Below, piece by piece: positions 1 to 10,282 of a stretch of 22,235 nucleotides of DNA (position 1 is the stretch's first letter; each line of letters starts with the position of its first letter). Below the pieces are notes generated by a model. That model did not search any database. It had not been told where the DNA came from and saw only the letters and a list, made by a program, of their open reading frames with translations. The position numbers and the translations under genes are program-made. Where the stretch lies: NCBI GenBank assembly GCA_036897485.1, contig JAYMTF010001619.1, forward strand, positions 1 to 22,235. The letters are read 5' to 3'. This DNA comes from Pelargonium nanum. Taxonomy: Eukaryota > Streptophyta > Magnoliopsida > Geraniales > Geraniaceae.

Positions 1-135
1 GCTCCTTCGCTAGTCATCGTCGTCTCCGTCAACTTGAAGCCGCCGCCGCCTCACTTAAACTATGGAAGCCTAGTTCCTAGCTCTACAGATGAGAGTACCT
101 GTCCGCTTTTGATTAAGAGTCGAGCAACTCATTAA
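1..135. other. Possible edge of a neighbouring gene (unresolved strand)
   Basis: Two readings are possible. On the plus strand, frame 1 is open from the window edge to a TAA at 133-135 (44 codons, with a run of four prolines), which could be the tail of a coding exon. On the minus strand, an ATG at 17-15 opens MTSEG and runs off the left edge. It is preceded by a GC-rich leader with a GGC repeat, which would be the start of a divergent gene sharing its promoter region with the F-box gene. The GGC-rich, CpG-containing composition differs from the AT-rich sequence next to it, so some exon or leader is likely. I cannot tell which and recognise no family. Confidence 0.25.
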
Positions 136-706
136 AACAATGCTATTGTCAGCCAATTGTTGGTTACACAAAGCAAAATTGTACAGTGACTAAGTAGATA
201 AGTAATATTAAAAATGAATATACTCACAAACATATCGGAAACTGAAAACAATAAATAAATAAATAAATAAAACAAGAGCTAAGAACAAAAGAAGAGCAAC
301 TGAAACTGCCTATGCGCTGCTTTGACCTTTGTGATACGAGTCTTCGATGAGTGCCCCAAAACTCGCTACCTGATTTTGTTACTAACATTCAGTTTCTCCC
401 ACTCTCCCTACAGCGCGTGCTCCTCACCCCCACTTCATCTAACAAAATCAAACTTGGCCTCATCAGTAAAAAAAAAAATATAGTAACAGAAATTCGTTTT
501 TACTGTTAACAAAATTAACCGTTTTTTTCTATTAAAAACACATTTTCTTCGCAAACAGATAAAATTGGGAGTCTCGAAAGCGTGCACAGACAAAATAAAA
601 GCATAACGGACGACGAGCGGACGGATCTCGGTCAATGCCGTTTGACCATCGATGTAGCGAGGGGTAGAGCGGTAATTTTACCCTCACTCTTCTCAGAGGG
701 ATGGGT
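136..706. promoter_or_regulatory. Upstream region of the F-box gene
   Basis: There is no convincing coding sequence here. An (AATA)n microsatellite lies at 250-272. TTGACC W-box-type cores (WRKY binding sites) occur at 322-327 and again near 641-646, but such hexamers are common by chance. The stretch probably carries the promoter of the F-box gene and, if the left edge is a divergent gene, serves both. Confidence 0.35.
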
Positions 707-713
707 TATATAA
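707..713 (+). promoter_or_regulatory. TATA box of the F-box gene
   Basis: TATATAA lies 95 bp upstream of the start codon at 809. It is followed by a CT-rich leader (about 731-783), a common form of plant 5' UTR. With the usual spacing, transcription would start near 735-745. Confidence 0.7.
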
Positions 714-808
714 ACCATTTTCTCAGCAATCTTCTGCTCTGTCGTCCTCTCTCTCTCGCCACTTCCTCTTCTCTTCTTCTTCGTCGAGAGAGAAATTGAT
801 ACTTCGAT

Positions 809-2250
809 ATGAGAACCAGAGCGGGGATTTGCTATCCAAGACTAGGCTCGTGCGCAGCTAAACGCCGGCGAGTTGTTGCCGCCGGCGATGTTTTCCGGAA
901 GCGATGCGAGTTTCTACCGGAGGTTACCGGGCGGGGTGATTTGTTCGATTCGTTGCCTGACGATATCGTCATTTCAATCCTCTGCAAGCTCAGCTCCTCG
1001 GCATCTTCACCTTCCGATTATGTCAACGTCCTCTTAACGTACGTATTTGGAAATGAATCGGATGGTGAAAAATGATGTTTGAATTTCGTATTTTCTTTGC
1101 TTTCCTCGATGTTTCTGTTTCGACTTTTTCTCGGCATGTCCGTTACATTTTCTCGAGAAACGAACTCTGCGTTTTTCATGTTCCGAGTTTTGATTGTTTA
1201 CGGTTTTGGAATCTCTGACGGTTTGTGTTTGGCAAACAGATGCAAGAGGCTGAACGGTTTGGGTCTCCAATCACTAGTGTTGTCGAAAGCCTCGCAGAAA
1301 ACGTTCGCCATTAAAGCGCAGAATTGGTCCGAGTCGGCTCACCGGTTCTTGAAGCTCTGCGCCGACGCTGGCAACGTTGAAGCTTGCTACACTCTTGGCA
1401 TGGTCAGTACATATATTAATTGTTTTGTATATTTTATTTGCAAATTTATTGCTCTTATTCTTTGTCTCACGAATTGATTTCGAATACCGATTTTCTGCAG
1501 ATTCGGTTCTACTGTTTGCAGAACCGTGGGAGTGGGGCCTCGCTGATGGCCAAGGCGGCGATGAGCTCTCACGCGCCGGCACTCTACTCGCTCGCCGTTA
1601 TTCAGTTCAACGGCAGCGGCGGTTCCAAAACCGACAAGGCCCTCCGCGCCGGGGTGGCTCTCTGCGCCAGAGCCGCCTTTCTCGGCCACATCGACGCTCT
1701 CCGAGAGCTCGGTCACTGCCTCCAAGACGGCTATGGCGTCCGCCAAAACATAACCGAGGGTCGCCGGTTTCTTATCCAAGCCAACGCCCGCGAGCTTGCC
1801 GCCGTCATGTCCGCCGGAACCGACGAAAAAAAATGGATGTCGTGGAATCTGCACCCCAACGCTCACCACGTGACCGGTTCTTCCTGCCCGCTGCTGAGCG
1901 ACTTCGGCTGCAACGTGCCGGTGCCGGAGTCGCACCCGGCGAGCCGGTTCTTGACTGACTGGTACGCCGCTCGCGGCGGGTCTCCGGGAAACGGGCTGAG
2001 GTTGTGCTCCCACGTTGGGTGTGGGCGGCCGGAGACGAGGAGACACGAGTTCCGGCGGTGCTCGGTGTGCGGGGCCGTGAACTATTGCTCACGCGCGTGT
2101 CAGGCGCTTGATTGGAAGCTACGCCACAAGGCGGATTGCGTCCCCGTGGAGCGGTGGGTTGAGGAGGACGGCGGCGATGGGGACGGAGAGGTTGACGTTG
2201 AGGGCGCTAACGGAGGTAACGGAGTTGACGGTGTTGTTGCTGAGAGTTAA
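809..2250 (+). CDS. F-box / Sel1-repeat / MYND zinc-finger protein (At1g67340-like)
   Basis: Three exons, 809-1038, 1240-1402 and 1501-2250, join in phase across two GT-AG introns to give 380 residues, close to the length of the Arabidopsis At1g67340/At5g50450 family. An Arg-rich N-terminus is followed by an F-box at about residues 44-95 (SLPDDIVISIL, then CKRLNGLGLQSL). This should bind SKP1 in an SCF ubiquitin ligase. Residues about 110-230 form Sel1/TPR-like helical repeats (FLKLCADAGNVEACYTLG and related). A MYND finger follows with candidate ligands C300, C305, C318, C321, C327, C331, H340 and C344. The tail from about 351 is acidic and Gly-rich. The start is the first ATG after the TATA box and CT-rich leader. 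Domains are read directly; the ligase role is family knowledge and the substrate is unknown. The last exon is GC-rich compared with its flanks. Confidence 0.93.
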
Positions 2251-3290
2251 CGGTAACGATGACAATGACGGCCACAGAATCACCGTTAAGACGGAGACCA
2301 TTTTTGGTTGCGAAATCGAATTTTAACTTCTTTTGTACGGCCTTCGTCAGGGTCAGGCGTAAATAGCCTTCTTTTTTAGTGTATAGGAAAGCTGTAATTT
2401 GAGAAAATAGATGGGGGCATTTTAGGTATCGTCTCTTTTTTATTTTGGCCTCCGTTAGGGTCAACTTTAATTTTGGTAAGTTAAATTTACAATTTCAAAA
2501 GACACAAATTCCCATTTATTTCTCTTTTAACCCTCTTCTAATTTTATTTTAATTTTCCCATTTTAATGTGATTCTCTGTACTGTAGTCCTTTAATTATCT
2601 AGAATATTCTGAAGATACATATGGTAACTTTTGATGGGATAAAATGACCAGAGAGTTGACTTATTTATAATTAGGTAAGTTAGACACATTAACGACGTAG
2701 TTTTGTGTGTCAGAGTTAACTAAGTTTAGATAGATCGGTTTTATTTCATTTTAGTTGATTGATATTAGGTTCTTAATTAGATATGAGGTGTGATGGATCA
2801 AAATTAGGTAAAAAAGAAAGTTGAATTTGAATAACCAAACTGAAACCAACCCTACTAGATCTCATTTATGACTGAACAAATTTGGCAGTTTTGGCTTAGC
2901 TTTGGAGTAAAGATAGGTTAGTGAAGTACTAGTACTTGTTTTCTTAGATGTTGGGGAAAGTCAAATTCTTAAATTTCATCAAAATCTCAAAATGTTTTAT
3001 TTTTATATATTTTATATTTATATGAAAATGCTTTTCCATTTTTTGATGCAAAACCCACAAGAAACAAACACAATGAAAAAGAGGATCCAATGCAAATTCA
3101 ATGATGACATGATTGTTGTGCATTCTCTACCCTTTATTTTTGCCTTTTTTGGTGGTCTATCTAGCACATAAAATACAACAAAGCATAAGATTGAACAAGG
3201 ACAGTGAGATCCAACAAGGATAGAAACTGGAAAATAGGAGACAAGATAAGAATAAAAGAAAGGAAATGTGAGGAGGCATTCAATTTATTA
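2251..3290. other. AT-rich spacer and 3' flank of the F-box gene
   Basis: This stretch holds the 3' UTR of the F-box gene, which I cannot end precisely, followed by AT-rich sequence. I saw no coding exon, RNA gene or clear repeat. Confidence 0.5.
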
Positions 3291-3291
3291 A

Positions 3292-3330
3292 AGGCCCTGT
3301 TTAGTAAACACCGTTTTAAAATGGTAAGAA
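3292..3330 (+). repeat. Possible hAT-type terminal sequence (truncated)
   Basis: AAAGGCCCTGTTTAGTAAAC resembles the GGGCCTGTTTGGTAAA end common to plant hAT-type MITEs. No matching inverted end lies within the next few hundred bases, so it could be a broken element or chance. Confidence 0.25.
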
Positions 3331-3440
3331 GGTATGAAAAGTCGAGTTTCGTGTAATAGTATGTTCAGATAAATAAAGACAATAAGAATATATCAATTGT
3401 TGAAATGACGATATGAACACAGTGTAATTCTAATGTTTGC

Positions 3441-3600
3441 TGGTTCAAGCGGTTTAAGCGCATTGGATTTTCTATAAGGTTTTGAGTTCGAGTCTCCTTG
3501 CTGACATTGTGAGAATTTTTTTTTCTTCTTTTTGGGTTGTAATGGGAGAGTTACCCCACTTGATAAGAGATTATATTCGATTGAACTCATCAACAAATCT
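3441..3600 (+). repeat. Probable tRNA-derived SINE
   Basis: A tRNA-type RNA polymerase III promoter can be read: an A-box-like TGGTTCAAGCGG at 3441-3452 and a B-box-like GAGTTCGAGTC at 3484-3494, about 32 bp apart as in tRNAs. The sequence does not fold as a functional tRNA that I can see. It leads into a T-rich tract and a diverged body, as in plant SINEs. I could not find target-site duplications, so the ends are approximate. Confidence 0.45.
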
Positions 3601-3986
3601 GACTGACCTCATATGCAAAAACAACATCTATCATTTCATAAGTTAATATAACTATACAATATCGGTCGCCAAGATATGAGACGTTGACCAGTCCGCATGA
3701 ACTTGCCTATTTTAATTGTCCACAAAACTAAAATATAATACATAAATGAAGAAAAAAATAGCTTTAAAAATAGGCATATGATCATGGGAGGAGTGCATTA
3801 TTTTCCTTCCTTTTCCTCTCATAATTATTTATCAGCCCATTATAAATGTTCAAACTTTGTGGTCCAACTCCAGCCCCTTTTTTCATTTACTTTCATCTAA
3901 ATCCATTTTGTGCCTTGTGGTTCAAAATACATCTTTTATTTTATTTTTTAGACAATTCATTTTCAAAATTAATACATCAAAAAATT

Positions 3987-4236
3987 AAAAGAAGTACCCA
4001 CTGGGTGTGGCGCAGTTAGTGCGGTGGGGCTGCATGAGTGGGAAGAGCTCTTGAGTTCGATCCCCACTCAACACACCTGTGAGGGAGAGGTGAGAAATCC
4101 TTAACTCTGTGACCAAGTCTCGAATGAGGATTAGTCTGGGTATGGTCAAATGGCTTAAAGTGTTTATCGCGAAAGTGCGAGCCTGCTCAGAAACCCCATG
4201 GTCTAAACCGAAAAAAAAATCAAAAGAAGCTGCCCA
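3987..4236 (+). repeat. SINE with target-site duplication
   Basis: The body at 4001-4221 has a tRNA-like head: an A-box region around 4008-4024 (GGCGCAGTTAGTGCGG) and a B-box GAGTTCGATCC near 4053-4063. It ends in an A-rich tail at 4210-4219. It is flanked by an imperfect duplication: AAAAGAAGTACCCA at 3987-4000 and AAAAGAAGCTGCCCA at 4222-4236. The head, short body, A tail and duplication together identify a retrotransposed SINE, similar in style to Au-type plant SINEs. The family assignment is a guess. The diverged duplication suggests an old insertion. Confidence 0.75.
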
Positions 4237-4239
4237 GAA

Positions 4240-5640
4240 CCTTTCTTTGTCACATTTGTGGCTATGCTTAGAAGCATTGGGACTTTAATTAGCCTTAGAG
4301 TGTTGCAGGTGTAGCAGCAGCTGATGGGTCCATATTGCCCAACCATAAATTTGTTTGCTGCAACTCTAATTTGCGTGAATTGTAAAATCTTGTGACCTCT
4401 AATATATATGCATTTGTTATTTAATTAATTTGATTGACCAAATTAAGATGGAAGGAAGTTGAATTGAAAAAAAATGGAATCTAATAACGACTGTGCACCA
4501 AAAAGAGAGAAATGCAGAAGAATCTTGCAACCACCATTGTCGTTTTGGAGGTTCTTGTTCATCAACATCACATGGGCTTGTTTTTGTATAATCCCAATAT
4601 TTCCTTTTCTTGCCAAACAGTCCAATTATGCATTGAGCTCACTGTATTTTTTTCTTTTAATAGAGATCACCATGGTAAGTGGCTTGGGGGTAGTTTGGGT
4701 GAGTTATGGGCCTTTCGTGAATAAATTTCTACGGGGTCTTCGGTTTCAATAAAACAAAATAATTTTACAGACAGATGCTTGTAATGTCGTTGAGCCATAT
4801 TTTAAATATGATATTAGTTCTCGTTCTTGAAAATTTCTTGTCTTTGAGTATAGAGAGATGACGACTTGCATCGAAGAATTCATCTTTTTGAAGAGCGAAT
4901 AGGGTGGCTGATTTCTTAGCTAATTTTGCGTTGAGAATGAACTGAAGGAGCTTTAACTTAGTTTTGTAATGACTATTGGAAATTTTGAATAAAATGGGGC
5001 CTAGGCCCATGATAAGGTAGATCATCTTGTTGGGCTCAACCATCCTATCAAGGTGGATCAAGGCCCAGTTGCAATTCCCATATATTATTGTACACACAGC
5101 TTACTGCTTAGAGCGAATAGATGCAAGCACGCACCTATGTTAGGTGGCAAAATTTAAGTTCGGATCAGATTTCGGAATTTAGGCATAAAGTGTATTTTTT
5201 TTCGAGTATACCGAACCGATTCAAATCTTTTATAATTTACCCGACTCGACCTCGACCTCAACCCTAAACCTTTTAGGTTTCAGGTACCCGGTGGGCTAGG
5301 TACCCATTTCCCAGCTCTATGATGTATATCATTTGAATGCAATTGTTTGAAAAGCAAGCAGTTTTGTGTAAAAGTACCTGTAACAATAAGAACTTGCTTC
5401 AGTTGTGAGAGTAGGAATCTACTACATGAAATTCGAACTACATCTAGCAATTGGTTTAAGGTGTTTGCTCTTCCAAAGTTCTCAGATTCGAGCATCAGGC
5501 TTATTAAAAAAATAATTTCTTGGAGCTTAAACCATGAGTGATAGATTTGAGCTGATCGAACGATGTCGTTAACAAAGAAAAAAAAAAAACGTATTATGTG
5601 TGAAGTGATAACAAGAAAGAAGGCGCGTGGCGTTACCGCG
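4240..5640. other. Spacer upstream of TOM20
   Basis: No gene is supported. Several open frames of 60-110 codons occur on both strands (for example 4474-4752 plus and 5097-4765 minus), but they match nothing I know and sit in low-complexity AT-rich sequence. A stretch at about 5150-5310 with repeated CCGA/CCCGACTCGACC-type words and two GGTACCC motifs looks like a decayed repeat. Confidence 0.4.
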
Positions 5641-5649
5641 TGGTGTCGC

Positions 5650-5656
5650 TATAAAG
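5650..5656 (+). promoter_or_regulatory. Candidate TATA box of TOM20
   Basis: TATAAAG lies 118 bp before the TOM20 start codon, after a CG-rich patch (about 5620-5648). It is the only TATA-like word suitably placed. Confidence 0.45.
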
Positions 5657-5742
5657 ATCGTCTTCCTCAGCCGTCACTGTCTCGAGCCTCTCTGTAGTCC
5701 AAACCAAACCAAAACCCCCATTTCTCTCCGCTAAAACCCTTG

Positions 5743-5750
5743 AAACCCTA
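5743..5750 (+). promoter_or_regulatory. telo-box in the TOM20 leader
   Basis: AAACCCTA, the plant telo-box, lies about 23 bp upstream of the ATG. It is preceded by a near copy (AAAACCCT at 5733-5740). This element is frequent near transcription starts of plant housekeeping genes, including translation and mitochondrial ones, so it fits the gene. Confidence 0.5.
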
Positions 5751-5773
5751 CCATTTCCATAACATCAGCTCAC

Positions 5774-7963
5774 ATGGAGTTCACACAAGATGATTTCGAT
5801 AGGCTCTTGCGCTTCGAGCACACTCGCAAGGCTGCTGAATTTAATTACTCTCAGAACCCTCTCGACGCCGATGTTCGTCTCTCTCTCGTTTATCTTCTCA
5901 ACGCATCATATATGAATTTTTTTGATAATATTTTGACTCTTGTGATGTGCAGAACCTGACCAGATGGGGATCGGCTCTGGTTGAACTGTCTCAATTTCAG
6001 AGTCTAGCGGAGTCGAAAGAAATGATAAAAGGTACATTGATAAACTAACACGCTTTCCAATTTCTCGGTGTTCAAATACATGATTTTCTCAATTCTATAG
6101 TAATGTTATTTTCTGGAACCTTGTAGATGCTATTTCGAAGCTGGAGGAGGCATTGGCCATTAATCCAGATAAGGAAGATACTCTGTGGGCTCTTGGCAAT
6201 GCTCACACTTCACATGCATTTTTGGTCCCCGACTCCGGCGAGGCTAAACCTCATTTCGATAGGGCGGCAGAGTGTTTCCAAAAGGCAGCAGACAAGGTAA
6301 TTTCTTGGAGCTTTTAGAAGTATATATTGCATTCTGTTGTGTTCATAATTTTCTCTTAAGATGTGACATACTGTTATAGGATCCTGCTAATGAGCTCTAC
6401 AAGAAGTCCTTGGAAGTCTCAGTTAAGGTATTTTCTACATCTGTTTTTCTCAATTTGAATATATTGTCAGAGTTTTGCTGGAAATGTTAGATGTTAAATG
6501 TTTTTTCTTTTTTCTTTGCAAGGATATTGTATTTTGTTTCTGTGGCTGCTAGTATAAAATGGTTGCAAATTTGAGTGCTTGATGATATAGATAGTAATGT
6601 GAGATTGGAATGCTCTTCTGCAATTAGGTTGTTGTATCGTCACGTTTACTAGGAAAAATCCATTGTGTCTCTCAGTACTCTGAACTTCAAGTGGCTCTAG
6701 AATGCTTGATTTGAAATAATAGAGTTGCCTAGTAAGTTGTAGTGCCTAATTATGACATTATTACGTGGATTGGAATGCTGGGGAGTGTGTAGCTGGTGAG
6801 GGTCTGGGCTTGTGGATTGTAGTCAATTTCTGAAGTCAAAGGTTAGAGCCTTTGTTTCAAGTTCTGTCATTGCATGCTATTTACTTATATTAATGTAAAC
6901 ATTTATATACTTTGTATTTAGCATGTGAACATGAATAGTAAGAGCTGGGTTAGAGAGGCATGTGCTCCGTTTGTGTTAGCTTGGATGCTGTTTTGTTTTT
7001 CTAACTTAATCAGATCGATTATGTTGGATGGAAGGTAGGTCAACCTTAACATCAGGCTCAGCAAGCCTCATCTAGGTGCATGTTAGAGTATGAGCAAATT
7101 GTTTTGAGTCAAAATGTTGGTTGTTTATTATGATTAACTATCATGTAGAACTGATTGGTTTGTTTATTTTGTCATCTCTTATTCAGTTACTTTATCAGTT
7201 TAAAACTATATATGATTGTTAATTTTAGATTTTTATGTTATTATGCCATACCATCTTAGGCACCAGAGTTGCATATGGAGCTTCACAAGCATGGGCTTGG
7301 TCAACAGACTATGACTGTAGGCGGTGGATCTTCGACATCTTCTAATGCAAAGGTGAGATTTCTATACTACAATCTCTGTGCATAGTGAAACACATTAATG
7401 AACTAACTAATCCCAAATCAAGAAGAAACATAGTTTTAATATTTTTTCTTTTTTCCATCCAACAAAGAGAAAAGGGTAAACTTCAACTATGGTCTATTTG
7501 TTGTTAAAGCCAAATTCTACTACCAGTCGTTACTTTGTGCAATAGCAGTTTTATTTTTTCCTTTCATTTTCTTAAAAAAAATTATTTGTTAACCACAATA
7601 TATTTGATAATTTTCCATGGCCTATGGTTACGGGGATACACACACACACACACACACACAGGGATGAAAGTAAAGTTGCAACCGCAGACGTAGGCATTGC
7701 AACTCTCAGTGTTCAACATTTTAATTATTTGGGAGTTATCTGTGTGACAGTGTATACTGTCTTGTTGGTTTACAGTTCAATTGTAGTATATTTCAATTTT
7801 AGAGTGTTAGTTTAAAGTTGTGTTTTTATTTCAGAGCTCCAAGAAGAATAAGAAGAGCAGTGATCTCAAGTATGATGTATGCGGATGGATTATTCTTGCT
7901 GTTGGACTTATTGCTTGGGTAGGGATGGCAAAGTCTAATAGTCCACCTCCAGCCCTTAGATAA
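5774..7963 (+). CDS. TOM20: Mitochondrial import receptor subunit TOM20 (plant type)
   Basis: Six exons, 5774-5872, 5953-6031, 6127-6296, 6380-6427, 7260-7352 and 7835-7963, join in phase through GT-AG introns to give 205 residues, the usual plant TOM20 length. The cytosolic TPR-like receptor runs from residue 1 to about 145, with the landmarks NPLDAD (28-33), NLTRWG (34-39), [13 protein letters not shown] (79-91) and [12 protein letters not shown] (133-144). A Gly/Ser-rich linker and a Lys-rich patch (SSKKNKKSS, from 164) precede one membrane segment at about 178-195 and a short Pro-rich tail. Plant TOM20 is anchored by its C-terminus in the outer membrane, opposite to animal Tom20. It recognises presequences and passes precursors to the TOM40 channel. 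Intron 4 is long (832 bp). The start is the first ATG after the leader and matches the family N-terminus ([11 protein letters not shown]). Confidence 0.96.
7638..7660 (+). repeat. (AC)n microsatellite
   Basis: An uninterrupted AC/CA dinucleotide run of 23 bp lies inside intron 5 of TOM20. It is likely to vary in length between individuals. Confidence 0.95.
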
Positions 7964-8294
7964 GTTATAAATTTTCAGCATGTTTAAGGTATTATTACAC
8001 TAGCTACTTATTGGAAGTTTCGTAGCTAAGGGTAATGTGTAAGGTGATTGTAGTACTACATATGTATCCCAAACTTGGATTTGGATACAAGTGCAGATTG
8101 CACCCAAGAAAAAGAAAAAAACTTCTTTTTTGTTTATTTGCATAAGAGCTTCTTTATGATTCTCTATGTCACATGTGCTGAGGATGTATGAGTTTTATTT
8201 TGGTGGGCCAAAGTATTTGATGGTGCTTAATGGGCTTGCAGCTTAATGCAACCCACTGACCAGCTTAATAGTCTTGCAGCTCTAGCTAAAGATT
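7964..8294 (+). promoter_or_regulatory. TOM20 3' flank and possible promoter of the next gene
   Basis: This interval must hold the TOM20 3' UTR. It also has two site II-type motifs, TGGGCC at 8204-8209 and TGGGCT at 8231-8236. These TCP-bound elements are common in proximal promoters of plant genes for mitochondrial and ribosomal proteins. They lie 58-91 bp before the candidate start at 8295, which suits a compact TATA-less promoter. No other gene is visible here. Confidence 0.35.
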
Positions 8295-10282
8295 ATGCGA
8301 GAAACATTCTGTTTGTCAATTAACAGGTCTAGCCGTCTAGGTATAGATGAATGGTTATTATCACAAATATTGTATATGTACCATACTTGGACATTAGAAC
8401 CTCTAAATTTAGACGTGTCTTGATTTGTAGAGTATCAAGTTATTAAGAATTGACCTTTAAAACCCAGTCGTGTCTCGTGAGCATGGGTCCAACATGCATT
8501 TTATGTAGCCATTGGTGACAGACAGAACTTGTATACAAGGAAACAGTTTTTACTCCTAAATGTTAAATTTAGGCAATCATTAGGCTTGAAATTCAGATTC
8601 CCTTGTCACTTCTCTTTCTTAATTTAGTAACTTGACTTATTTTTTGTCTAAGAGATTTTGTTGATGGCCCTTGGTGTTCTATAGTTTATACACAGGTATA
8701 AACAATTAATTATTTCCTGTTCGATAGAATTTCATAGAAGGAATCTAGTTCTAAAGAAGATTTGTAGGAAAAGAAGTGGGATTGCATAATCCTTTTGGGA
8801 ATAAAGTAGCTGAAACATGTTTTCATTTAAGATCGTGGTGGGTTCCAATGCAAGTAATCTTCTTTCCTCATTTAGCCTAACACGTGTTATCTTCTTGCAT
8901 TTAATAAATAATGGTTACAATTATTAGTGATCAAAGTAATAATCTTTCTTGATTAATTCATTATATACTTTCTTGGCCCAATTATCATTGGATACTTCAT
9001 TTTTTTTTCTTCCTTTAGGTTGCGTTTGGGAATATGTATTTGATTTGAAATGTTGTATTCTCAAACATAGAATTTTGTCATTTGAAATTTCATGTTGTAG
9101 CCATGTTTTGAATGCTATTGGATTTGAGCCAAATGCAAACTCAAATTCTAAGGTTATCCAAACATTTGATTAGGCTCAAATCCAGCTTTTCAAATGAAAT
9201 ACTGGTTCCCAAACACACCATTAATGTATTAGTTTCACATTTCTGCTGTGAGTTCTAATTATGTTATAGCAGTTTAACTCTAATAGTTATGAATATCTTA
9301 TATTTGAATTAACTGTTTACACTGTCAGGCCCGCCACTGGCTTTCCTGTATTGGTATGAAGTGGACCAAGTGGTGGATAAGCTGGCAGGTTTGTGCTCCA
9401 CTCCTTGCCATTAGTGGAAAGAGTTGTCAAATTATGAAAGTGACAATGCTTTTTTTTCAGAATGCATAGGGTTTTGTCTATTTTACCTGTTTAATATTAA
9501 AACTTAAAAGTAATCCACTTTGACAACTACAAGTATATTATTTCAAAATTGCTCCCAGAAGGATCTGTTTAGCAATGTTTTGTTGCCTTGGACACTCTGT
9601 TTAGTATTCTGTTCGATATAAGCCTCTTCAATTGGTTCCCTAGTTCTTTGTTGCGTCGCTATTGAACTGTCTTAAATTATATGTAATGTGTTACTCAACA
9701 TGCCATTGCTCGCTTTTGTGTAATTTAATTTTAGCCAATAGCTTTGTAGGGTGTCCAACATAATGTTATAGTTGGTAGTGGAGGAGTTTTATATATTGTA
9801 GCCTAGCTTTCAGTAAAGTTCCACAATCCTACGGGCCACTGTAAGGCCACGCCTCTGTTGGAGCTTTTGTTAGCTTAAAATACATAACTTTCTGCCAGTA
9901 GGTCTTCCTCTATCTAATACCGTAGCTATCGTTGGCCACAATAGTTGGTTGGTGCTTATATATATAAATACAGATATGCTTAATTCAATTGGCAGGATCT
10001 CTTCGTATTGTTGGAGGAACTATAGCTTATACATTTGTTTTGACGGGAACTATACGAGAAGATACCGAGGTTCGTTGCCATATGTTTTTCGGTAATTGAA
10101 ATTACATGTGTGTGCAATTGGGTGTGTAGTATTGAGGAGTGCATGTGGGAAACATACAATTTGTTTGTGTTGTTGGTGACCAAAAGATTCTATAGGAAGA
10201 ATATTGGATCCAGTGGTCGCTGAAACAAAGAGATCTATTGGATCCAGAAAAAGAGGAGGAAGCATCCTATTGGATAGAATAG
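8295..10282 (+). CDS. Unrecognised small spliced gene (acidic-tailed, possibly membrane protein)
   Basis: Three 3' exons are well supported: 9329-9388, 9996-10069 and 10196-10282 (stop TAG). Their borders are canonical (ag before, gt after) and the frame stays open across both junctions, which other frames do not. They encode 72 residues. The segment PPLAFLYWYEVDQVVDKLAG leads to a hydrophobic, Gly-rich stretch (LRIVGGTIAYTFVLTGTI), then REDTEEYWIQWSLKQR and an acidic end (DPEKEEE). The first exon is a candidate: 8295-8340 (MRETFC) ends in a splice-competent CTAG/GTATAG in the right phase, giving 88 residues and a 988-bp first intron. Two other in-phase starts exist, 8166-8202 and 8817-8853. 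I do not recognise the family. The hydrophobic stretch suggests one membrane segment; any mitochondrial role is only guilt by adjacency to TOM20. Confidence is about 0.65 for the three exons and 0.3 for the first. Confidence 0.5.
9018..9220. mobile_element. Tourist-like (PIF/Harbinger) MITE
   Basis: This 203-bp element begins GGTTGCGTTTGGGAA, and its other end reads TGGTGTGTTTGGGAA as the reverse complement. The inverted similarity continues for about 40 bp (TATTTGATTTGAAA against TATTTCATTTGAAA). It is flanked by direct TTA at 9015-9017 and 9221-9223, the target duplication typical of PIF/Harbinger elements. An inner perfect inverted repeat, GGATTTGAGCC at 9120-9130 and GGCTCAAATCC at 9173-9183, makes a second hairpin. 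There is no coding capacity. It lies in the proposed first intron of the small gene. Confidence 0.8.

Noticed and set aside
4474..4752. 92-codon hydrophobic open frame on the plus strand
   Set aside because: No recognised domain, no promoter or splice context, and overlapping open frames in other registers in an AT-rich spacer.
4765..5097. 110-codon open frame on the minus strand
   Set aside because: Composition looks like translated non-coding AT-rich DNA; no family resemblance.
5150..5310. CCCGACTCGACC / GGTACCC-rich stretch as a defined transposon
   Set aside because: No terminal repeats or target duplication could be identified, so it is mentioned only as a possible decayed repeat.
8638..8696. 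Alternative first exon of the small gene ending at ACACAG/GTATAA
   Set aside because: The donor is strong and the phase fits, but a TGA precedes it in frame without an ATG.
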